Source: Macrostomum hystrix (taxonomy: Eukaryota; Platyhelminthes; Macrostomidae). From it: DNA of 64,000 nt. The position numbers and the translations under genes were made by a program. A model generated the notes under the pieces. It saw nothing but the letters and a program-made list of their open reading frames with translations, made no database searches and was not told the origin of the DNA. Within the stretch, counting starts at the first letter, position 1. Each line of letters begins with the position of its first letter. Positions 1 through 9,900 of the stretch are shown piece after piece. The DNA lies in NCBI GenBank assembly GCA_950097015.1, contig CATNEN010000001.1, positions 26,385,001-26,449,000 of the forward strand. The letters run 5' to 3'.

Positions 1-219
1 AAGACAGCTGTCACTCTACTACAGAAGAGGAGACTGAGCTGGAGCTGAGAATAAGACAGCTGTCACTCTACTACAGAAGAGGAGACTGAGCTGGAGCTGA
101 GAATGAGACAGCTGTCACTCTACTACAGAAGAGACAGAGGTGGAGCTGAGAATAAGACAGCTGTCACTCTACTACAGAAGAGGAGACAGAGCTGGAGCTG
201 AGAATAAGACAGCTCTCAC
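1..219. repeat. 52-bp tandem repeat upstream of calcineurin B
   Basis: About four copies of a 52-bp unit start with AAGACAGCTGTCACTCTACT and are followed by an AG-rich half. The third copy is about 6 bp shorter and the last is truncated near 219. The array runs off the left edge of the window, so its full size is unknown. It lies about 150 bp upstream of the calcineurin B start codon. Confidence 0.9.
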
Positions 220-371
220 TTTCGGTACATAGTGATAATAAAATCTGTCATCTAATTTCTTAAGCCAAAACTTTGTTTAAATCTTTCTTGTGTAATTTTT
301 TTAAAATTTCAAGAAAATACAAAGCAATTCTTACAATACTCCACAGCTAAGCAGCAGCAGCAGCAGCAGTC

Positions 372-1084
372 ATGGGCAATACACTTCCTGTTGAGATGTG
401 CAGCAATTTCGATGTAGATGAGCTTCGCCGTTTAGGCAAACGATTCAAGAAGCTGGACCTCGACGGCTCGGGCAGCTTGTCTGTGGAGGAGTTCATGAAG
501 CTGCCGGAGCTTCAACAAAACCCTCTTGTCCAGCGTGTTATTGACATCTTTGATGTGGACCAGAATGGGGAGGTGGACTTCAAGGAGTTCATCCAGGGCG
601 TGTCACAGTTCTCAGTGAAAGGTGACAAGGAGGCCAAGCTGAGGTTCGCATTCAAAATCTACGATATCGACAAGGATGGCTACATCAGCAATGGGGAGCT
701 GTTCACTGTGAGTTTATAGCCCCGCTAATCGATATTACTATTGATTTAGTATTAGATATCCTATCTCCATTTTGAAATATCCCATCTCCATTTTGAGATA
801 TCCCATCTCCATTTTTGACATCCGATTTCCGTATTGAGATCTACTCAGAGATATCCCATTTTCTGTCTAGTTGATTATAAACCAAGTTTCTTTGTTTACC
901 TGACTCTGCACAGGTGCTGAAGATGATGGTTGGCAGCAATCTGAAAGACGAGCAACTGCAGCAGATTGTGGACAAGACTATCATCTTTGCTGATAAAGAC
1001 GGCGATGGGAAGATTTCGTATGAGGAATTCTGCGATCTTGTCAGTGGCCTGGATGTGCATAAAAAGATGGTGGTGGATATCTAG
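372..1084 (+). CDS. PPP3R1: Calcineurin regulatory subunit B (two exons, 168 aa)
   Basis: This is the Ca2+-binding regulatory subunit of calcineurin (PP2B), the calmodulin-dependent Ser/Thr phosphatase. Exon 1 is 372-707 and exon 2 is 914-1084, joined by a phase-0 intron with donor GTGAGT and acceptor CACAG. The joined protein has 168 residues, close to the roughly 170 usual for the family. Four canonical EF-hand loops are visible at residues 29-40, 61-72, 98-109 and 139-150, each starting with Asp and ending with Glu. Gly2 after the initiator Met fits the N-myristoylation site of the family. The conserved C-terminus HKKMVVDI is present. The ATG directly follows a (CAG)n run in the 5' UTR. 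A CTCCACAG at about 339-346 could be a cis or trans splice acceptor, which is inference. Reading on past 707 hits a stop after three codons, so exon 1 alone is not the protein. Confidence 0.97.
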
Positions 1085-1520
1085 CTGCTAGGCAATCGGC
1101 AGATCAGTAAAGTACTACTCATGTTGGCTACACATGGATGGCACAAATGCAATTGTGGCATAGCAGAAAGATTACTAACCAGTGCAGTTATTTATAACAT
1201 ACACTTGGTATCTACCGCACTATAAATAATCATGTAATTTATTATTATTATCCGAATTCTTCCAAAGGTCTGCATGCTTTTTTTCTGTCGGTTTTTGGAC
1301 AATGTACCTTTTCCCTTTACTCAGATGTTTATGAATCAGAATCTACCTAACTCAGTTGCCTGCTTGCGCCAAAGTCCAGAAAATATTTGATGCATGTTTA
1401 TTATTAGTTATTTATTCAGTATTCACATGCTTACATGTATGTTCAGTTGTTTTCATAATTTGCATTAGTACCTGTTTTACTTTGCATCATTGCAGTTGGT
1501 CTAAGTCTGTCCATCTATCC
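1085..1520. other. 3' flank of calcineurin B, no gene seen
   Basis: AT-rich sequence that should hold the calcineurin B 3' UTR. There is an ATTATTATTATT run near 1240 but no canonical AATAAA close to the stop. No other feature was recognised. Confidence 0.5.
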
Positions 1521-2955
1521 AGATCCCTAGTTAGAATCGCAGCCAGATCCCTAGTTAGAATCGCATCCAGATCCCTAGTTAGAATCACAGCAAGATCCCT
1601 AGTTAGAATCGCATCCAGATCCCTAGTTAGAATCACAGCAAGATCCCTAGTTAGAATCGCAGCCAGATCCCTAGTTAGAATCTCAGCTGGATCCCTAGTT
1701 AGAATCGCAGCTGGATCCCTAGTTAGAATCGCAGCCAGATCCCTAGTTAGAATCTCAGCTGGATCCCTAGTTAGAATCGCAGCTGGATCCCTAGTTAGAA
1801 TCGCAGCCAGATCCCTAGTTAGAATCGCAGCAAGATCCCTAGTTAGAATCGCACCCAGATCCCTAGTTAGAATCGCATCCAGATCCCTAGTTAGAATCGC
1901 AGGCAGATCCCTAGTTAGAATCGCAGCCAGATCCCTAGTTAGAATCGCATCCAGATCCCTAGTTAGAATCACAGCAAGATCCCTAGTTAGAATCGCAGCC
2001 AGATCCCTAGTTAGAATCTCAGCTGGATCCCTAGTTAGAATCACAGCAAGATCCCTAGTTAGAATCGCAGCCAGATCCCTAGTTAGAATCTCAGCTGGAT
2101 CCCTAGTTAGAATCGCAGCTGGATCCCTAGTTAGAATCGCAGCCAGATCCCTAGTTAGAATCGCAGCAAGATCCCTAGTTAGAATCGCACCCAGATCCCT
2201 AGTTAGAATCGCATCCAGATCCCTAGTTAGAATCGCAGGCAGATCCCTAGTTAGAATCGCAGCCAGATCCCTAGTTAGAATCGCATCCAGATCCCTAGTT
2301 AGAATCACAGCAAGATCCCTAGTTAGAATCGCAGCCAGATCCCTAGTTAGAATCTCAGCTGGATCCCTAGTTAGAATCGCAGCTGGATCCCTAGTTAGAA
2401 TCGCAGCCAGATCCCTAGTTAGAATCGCAGCAAGATCCCTAGTTAGAATCGCACCCAGATCCCTAGTTAGAATCGCATCCAGATCCCTAGTTAGAATCGC
2501 AGGCAGATCCCTAGTTAGAATCGCAGCCAGATCCCTAGTTAGAATCGCAGCAAGATCCCTAGTTAGAATCACAGCAAGATCCCTAGTTAGAATCGCAGCA
2601 AAATCCCTAGTTAGAATCGCAGCAAGATCCCTAGTTAGAATCACAGCAAGATCCCTAGTTAGAATCGCAGCCAGATCCCTAGTTAGAATCGCAGCCAGAT
2701 CCCTAGTTAGAATCGCAGCAAGATCCCTAGTTAGAATCGCAGCCAGATCCCTAGTTAGAATCGCATCCAGATCCCTAGTTAGAATCGCAGCCAGATCCCT
2801 AGTTAGAATCGCAGCCAGATCCCTAGTTAGAATCGCATCCAGATCCCTAGTTAGAATCGCAGCCAGATCCCTAGTTAGAATCGCAGCAAGATCCCTAGTT
2901 AGAATCGCAGCCAGATCCCTAGTTAGAATCGCAGCCAGATCCCTAGTTATAATCT
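1521..2955. repeat. 24-bp minisatellite, about 60 copies, with higher-order structure
   Basis: The unit is AGATCCCTAGTTAGAATCGC plus a variable four-base tail. Tail variants (AGCC, ATCC, AGCAA-type, ACCC, AGGC, AGCTGG-type) occur in an ordered series that repeats as a block. The rare ACCC variant recurs at about 1851, 2187 and 2451, spacings of 14 and 11 units. Because 24 is a multiple of three, open frames of 598 aa (+) and 515 aa (-) cross the array. Their products are pure 8-residue periodicity and I do not call them genes. Confidence 0.95.
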
Positions 2956-3370
2956 TAGCATTTAGCAGTAGTAGATCCAGAGTTCTCATTGTATCAGAGA
3001 GTGCTAGGTTTACAGAATGCAATCTGATAGGCAAAGTTATTTTTCACCCTGTTCCGTTTATCATCCAAAACTCTCAAGTGAAATTCAAACTTTACTCTAT
3101 ATATAATGCGTCTCTTAAGCAGGTAAAAAGCCACCTGCTCTATTGTGAGTAGTAGATTTAGAAGCTAAAAAATTCACTCTATCCTTAGTGTGTGTGTTTA
3201 TTTTCAGATTTGAACTGCCAAACAAATATTATTGTCTAACTTTATCAACAGTACAGCAATGGTTAAAAGCCTTGTCCACCCAAGATACATTTACCGGCTA
3301 TAAACAGATTTTTAATATTTACTACATTCTTTTGAGTGTTCTGGCCTTTATGTTTCTTTAACATCAGGAC
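2956..3370. other. Spacer, nothing recognised
   Basis: Unique AT-rich sequence between the 24-bp and 34-bp arrays. No gene, RNA or transposon signature was seen. Confidence 0.4.
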
Positions 3371-3372
3371 GT

Positions 3373-3880
3373 ACAGTCATTCACAGTGGTCATCAGGTCA
3401 TCAGGTTGTTCAGTCATTCACAATGCTCTGGTCATCAGGCTGTTCAGTCATTCACGATGGTCAGGTCATCAGGCTGTTCTGTCATTCACGATGGTCAGGT
3501 CATCAGGCTGTTCTGTCATTCACGATGGTCAGGTCATCAGGCTGTTCTGTCATTCACGATGGTCAGGTCATCAGGCTGTTCAGTCATTCACGATGGTCAG
3601 GTCATCAGGCTGTTCTGTCATTCACGATGGTCAGGTCATCAGGCTGTTCAGTCATTCACAGAGCTCAGGTCATCAGGCTGTTCTGTCATTCACAGAGCTC
3701 AGGTCATCAGGCTGTTCAGTCATTCACAATGCTCTGGTCATCAGGCTGTTCTGTCATTCACAATGCTCTGGTCATCAGGCTGTTCAGTCATTCACAATGC
3801 TCTGGTCATCAGGCTGTTCAGTCATTCACAATGCTCAGGTCATCAGGTTGTTCAGTCATTCACAATGCTCTGGTCATCGC
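3373..3880. repeat. 34-bp minisatellite just upstream of TECPR2
   Basis: About 15 copies of a 34-bp unit with the core GGTCATCAGGCTGTTC and then AGTCATTCAC, with variants AATGCTCT, GATGGTCA and GAGCTCA. Since 34 is not a multiple of three, all three plus frames stay open as related repeats. These frames are artefacts. The array ends about 110 bp before the TECPR2 ATG, so it must lie in its promoter or 5' UTR. Confidence 0.93.
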
Positions 3881-3990
3881 TCATTGGATTGCAGGCGCAA
3901 ACGGCAGCTGGCCGGCCGCTCATCGGCAGGATCAGGCAGCAGCTCAAGTAGAGCGCCCGTCCTCGCATCCGCCGTCATCATCCGGGCACG

Positions 3991-6900
3991 ATGAGCGCCC
4001 GCTCAACCTACCAGGAGTCGCAGTCCCTGGAGCCTCTGCTCCGCTGCTTGCCCAAGCGGCCCGGCCTCTCCGGCCTGTTCCGGTCCTCAGTCCCGCCTGT
4101 GGAAGCCACCGCACTGGCCGCCAGCCAGCATTGCCTCCTCGTTGGCACCAGCGTCGGCTCCGTTCACCTGCTGGACCGGTCCAGTCGCTGCCTTCATCGT
4201 CAGCTGGCCGCGCCGCCGGCTGTGCTGCCCATGGTCGGCTCAGCCAAGATTGCTTGCACCGCCGTAGGTCTCGGGCACAGCCTGGAAACCCTGGCTGTCG
4301 CCGGATTTGAAGACTCTCGCGTGGTCATCTACTTGGAGCCGCCGCCTTCACCGCTGCCGCCGCCACCGATGTCGTTCCAGGTTAGTCGGGAATGTGATGG
4401 GATTTTCCCGAATGGGATATTTCCGAATGGGATATTCCCGAATGGGATGTTTCCGAATGGGATGTTCCCGAATGGGATTTTCCCGAATGGGATATTTCCG
4501 AATGGGATGTTCCCGAATGGGATATTTCCGAATGGGATATTCCCGAATGGGATATTTCCGAATGGGATGTTCCCCAATGGGATATTACCGAATAGACTGA
4601 TAACTCCACTTCACCACAAATAAAGTACCCGAAATTGCCAACACATCCAGCATCAGCAGCAGCAGCAGCCTCCGCCGTTGCCTTCTGCACTTCGTTCGCC
4701 CTCCTTCCGTCGTCAAGCCTTTCAACTGGCCTGCGGTCACCGGGGCAGCCGCATTTCTTCAATCGCCGTCAGCCTCAACTGCCAGAAGGTGTTTGTCGGC
4801 GACCGCGGTGGTACAGTGTCGCGTACTTTGATTTGCGCGCCAGATGGCACCTGCGAGTCCTCGGTCTTCCTGGAGGAGATGTCGCCTATTATGAAGCTGG
4901 AGTACTGCCAAAGAAGGCTGCTGGTGGCTTCCGAGGCACAGGTCGCCGTCTACACCGACGACACCTCCTGCGTGTGGCTCGTTGGCGGCAAACGGTGGGA
5001 GGTGCGCGTTCGGATAGGATCACTGTAGTGGTAGTAGCTATGGGATAAAAGTCATTATTCGAATAGGGGATAACAATAGGCTGATCAGGAGCCGGGGTCA
5101 TCCATATCCCGCTCTTCCATTGCAGTGCCCGAGGCCGCTAGGCGCCTGTTTCCTGCCTGACCCTCAACTACCCAGCCGAAGCTCTGTTCTGTGCGCCCAG
5201 CCCAACTGGCACCTGTGGCTCGCTGATCACCAGGGCCGCCTGCAGGCCAACCTGCGGGTTCCCGAGGTGGACTGTGCCGCCCTCCGCAGCCGGCCCATCC
5301 CGCTGCTGACGCCCAGTCGCCCTCTGTTGACACTGTCGGATTCTGCGGCCGGTCCAGCTGCTGATGCATTCGTTGGCGTGACCAGAATTCCCGGCACTCG
5401 CCATGCGGCTCTGTGGAATCGCTCCGCCATGTTCCTGCTGAATGTGGACAGCGGCGAGCTGATTGGCTCCACGGATCTGCTGGCTCCGCTGCTGGATGTT
5501 CTGGCCACTGACAGCGGCGAGCTCATGGCTCTCCGAGCTGGCACTGCTCTTCCTCAGGTCTGGCTGAGCTAATAGACTCCACACCTTTAATTGGATCTCT
5601 TGAAGCAACTTCCAGAATCACAAACCATCGGCATCGTCAAGATCTTCACCGATTCTCGTCAGGGTGTTTAGTGGCAAAAAATTTGCAAGTGGCAAGAACA
5701 TTTTTACAGAACAATGCTAGTTGTCCTTGTCAACAGGGTCTTCGACAAGAAACGCTGAATATCTCGTCGATGCTGATGTCGGATGGCTTTGAAAGTTAGT
5801 TCATCGTAATTGGCGCAAAGTTTTGATCCGTGTGGTGAATTTTCATAATAATGGGTCTTTCCGTTTGGGAGCTATCGTGATGTTGGCTTTCCCCAAGGGA
5901 GAAAACAGCGCCTTTCTGCTGCTAACCACGTTCCCAGGAGGTCAGGAGCTCGATTCTCAGCCTGAGGAAAACTGTTTGTGCTATGGGGTGAGTGGTCTAA
6001 CGCGTTCGCCTCTGGCAACAAAGTCCCTGAGTTCAAATCCGCGGCGAAGCCACATTGATTTATGAGCGAAGCCCTGCCTGTACATCTGCGCCCAACTGAA
6101 CCACTCACCCCCCTACCTTCAGGTGGTCCGCCTGACTACTGAGCAGTGGACTCCTGCGCCTTCCGCCACCGCCTCTGCGATTCACAACTCCATCGGCGCC
6201 CCAGCCTCCAGCGCGCCTCATCTGGAAGAGAGATTCAGCCTGCGCTCCCTGCTCGACCGGCTGCCGCTCGGCGAGGGCGCCGTCTCGCAGCTGCTTCAGT
6301 CCGTGTCCTCGGCCAATTCCGGCGGCGAAGCCGACTCCGCCGCTGTCGGCCTTGTCGAATTCGGCGAAGAGGCTCGCGAAGGCGCTGCTGCCTCGCCCGC
6401 CTCGACGGTCTCAGCGGCTGAAGCCGCCCCAGCTGCCGCAGCAGCGACTGCTTTCGACGATGTCAGTGTTGCCTCGTCGATGGATAAAGAAGACTGCAGC
6501 GAAGTGGAGGTTCGGCGCATTGTGCCCAAGAAGAAGAAGCTCCCCACCGCACCGCCGCCTCCTTCGCCTCCCCCTCCGCCTCCAACACCGCCTCCGCAGC
6601 AGTCGCTGCCTTCATCGTCGGTGTCCTTCGCTGAGCGTCGTGTTCGTCAACTATTCGAGCCGCTGGCTGACGGCCTGGAGAGTTTGCAGGCCCGCGTCAA
6701 CCAGCAGGTCGCTCAGCGGCAGCAGCAGCAGCAGCAGCAGCAATCAGCTCGTAGTCGTCTCCTAGCCGGCCTGCAAGCTGCTGACGTCGGCGACAACCTG
6801 GCTGACGATGCGGGCGACACCTGCTGGCGCATTGGCGACGCGGACGTGTCTCTCGAATTCATGTCGGCGAAGGCTTCTTCCAGCTCCCAGACAAATGCAA

Positions 6901-9900
6901 AACCAGTTCTTAAACTAAGCTTAGAACAAAATAATCTTAAAATGGAAGATTCCAAGCTTCAACCAGATGATTCCAAGCTTCAACCAGAAGAATCCAACCT
7001 TCAACCAGAAGAATCCAAGCTTCAACCAGATGATTCCAAGCTTCAACCAGATGATTCCAAGCTTCAACCAGATGATTCCAAGCTTCAACTAGAAGAATCC
7101 AAGCTTCAACCAGAAGAATCCAAGCTTCAACCAGATGATTCCAAGCCTCAACCAGAAGAATCCAAGCTTCGACCAGAAGAATCCAAGCTTCGACCAGAAG
7201 AATCCAATCTTCAACCAGAAGAATCCAAGCTTCAACCAGAAGAATCTAAGCTTCAACCAGATGATTCCAAGCCTCAACCAGAAGAATCCAAGCTTCAACC
7301 AGATGATTCCAAGCCTCAACCAGAAGAATCCAAGCTTCAACCAGATGATTACAAGCTTCAACCAGATGATTCCAAGCTTCAACCAGATGATTCCAAGCTT
7401 CAACCAGAAGATTCCAAGCTTCAGCTACAAGATGTCAGTGATCAACCGCAAGATCCGATGGTGCAGTCAATTAGCAAGCTGAACACGGATCAAACTAGCC
7501 CGTCTGAGTCCTCAGCATCCGCATCCCACCCCAGTGCAGTGACCGATTGCTCACCTGCCCAGGTGCCGCTAAGTCCTAGCGTGGCCCTGGCCAGACTCCA
7601 GTGGACGCCAGACGAGTCACCCGTTGAGCAGCCGCCGTCAAAATCTTCGAGCGCCACCGGACCGGCGAACATTGATCGACTGCGTGACCCGCTGACCAAC
7701 TGGTGGTGCCCGCATCGCTGCCCGGAGCCCCTCGCAAGCCTCTGCCCGGCGCCCGGCCCGGACACGGGGGCGGCTCTCTTCGCCACGAAATCCGGCGCCG
7801 CCTACTCAGCCAGGGTGCTCAGCAGTCAGGGTGACGCTCGACTTCGATGGCAGGTCGAGAGTTCGCTCTCCAGTGTCGGCAGTGGCGATCAGCTGGTGCA
7901 GCTGCAGATGGCCGACTCCGGCGGCGGTGCAGCCTGGCTGTTCCGGCTGACAGCCAACGGCCGGAAGCTGAGCGCCGGCAAGACGGTCGACGACCGATGC
8001 AGCGTGGCCCAATGGCTGCCAGTCAGGCAAGCCGTGAAGTGCATCGGCGCCTGTTCGGCCAGGTACGTGTGCGGCATCGACTCCAGCGGCTGCGGAGTGT
8101 TCCTGGTGCCGCTGGCCGATGTTGGCAAGCCACTGGCCGGCGTGACCGTCACGTGCCCGTTTCGACCGGTGAGCAATGCTGCTCGCTGCGTTATTGCTTT
8201 AGGGTGTGGAAAAGAATTTTAATAGCAGAGCGGTTAACGCGTTTGCCTCTCGCACCAAGGTCCCTGAGCTCGATTCCGCGGCGAGGCCACATTCATTTGG
8301 GGTGCAGCCGCGGAGCAAAGGCTTGAGGACTGGTCGTGCAATTTACGCCCTTAAGGGCCAACGTCCAATGCACAGTGAAAGGGTACACTGCTGACGATAA
8401 GAAAGTCAAGGCAGAAGTGCACACCTGTGTGAGCGTGTGCCTGCGTACAGTATCTGTGTGCGTGTGTGCTCAGGAGTCAGTGGAATGGGCAGAATTGCTT
8501 CCTCGCTGGCTGCGGGTCTAGTGTACACCAAATAATGTGGCACTGCCCGCAGCCCTCCTGCAATTACTATTATTATTATTATTAAGCTGTTGAAGTTCTT
8601 ATGATCCCTAAATCACCCTGCCAGGTGTCGGTTAGCATCGGCCAGGGTCACCTGGTGTGCGCTGGCAGCCAGATCAGCGAGCATCAGCAGCCGGCAGCCG
8701 CCTGCTACGAGCTGTGGGCCGCCCCCCTCTGCGCCCCTGATCGCTGGTGGCCCCTGGGCTGCTGCAGCGGCGGCCTCCTAGCCGCCCTCGTCACTGAAGC
8801 CAATCTGTGGACAATGTCTGGCGTTCGCGGCGGCCGCGGGGACGAACCGGCCGGCTTCTGTCTGAGGTGCTGGCGCGGCTGCAGCTGGCTGGAGCCTGAG
8901 GGCGTCCCGCCTTTGGAGCTGTGGATTGCCGAGCTGGACAAGCAGCTGCCGGTTAAACGGTTGGCATTTTTTAGTGGAACTGTTCGGTGTGGGAATCCTC
9001 AGATCTGTGGGATTTTTCTGGATGTGGTACTTAACAGCATTTGGGGATTTCTCTAGGTGAGGGATTTTATTGGATGCGGGATTTCTCTGGATTTGGGATT
9101 TCTCTGAATGTGGGATTTCACTGGATGTGGGATTTCTCTGGATGTGGGATTTCACTGGGTGTGGGATTTCTCTGGATGTGGGATTTCTCTGGATGTGGGA
9201 TTTCACTGGATGTGGGATTTCACTGGATGTGGGATTTCTCTGGATGTGGGATTTCACTGGGTGTGGGATTTCTCTGGATGTGGGATTTCACTGGATGTGG
9301 GATTTCTCTGGATGTGGGATTTCACTGGGTGTGGGATTTCACTGGATTTGGGATTTCTCTGGATGTGGGATTTCTCTGGATGCGGGATTTCTCTGGATTT
9401 GGGATTTCACTGGATTTGGGATTTCTCCGGATGTGGGATTTCTCTGGATGCGGGACTTAACAGCGTTAGGGGTCCCTGGATGTGCGATTTCTCTGGGTGT
9501 GGGATTTCACTGGATGTGGGATTTTTCTGGATGTGGGAATTCTCTGGGTGTGGGATTTCTCTGTGTTATGACAATCCTCAGACGTATAGTAATAAGTAGG
9601 GCGCGAAAATTCAAAAGGGATTCTTTGGTATACCTAATTTATGCTTTTTTGTGTGATCTAAGGGGACTGTTGACCGTTTCCCAACGCCGCCTTCAGCTCC
9701 GAGATGCCCTGGCGGGTTTTGACCAGCGCACTGGCCGGGGTAGCCGGCGGAGACAGTGTCGGGGCCTTCAGCAGCGGCTCGGCGCCAATCCTGACTGCCG
9801 TGCCGAACTCCGGCCTGTGGCTGTACTGGCCCGAGCGGGATCTGCTGCTCACCTGCCCCGGGCCATTGCTGGGCACCGCCTGGGCGCCGCTCACTCCACA

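Noticed and set aside
1356-3152. Long opposite-strand open frames (598 and 515 codons) over the 24-bp array
   Set aside because: Both come from a stop-free 24-bp period; no non-repeat domain, and the opposite strands cannot both be genes.
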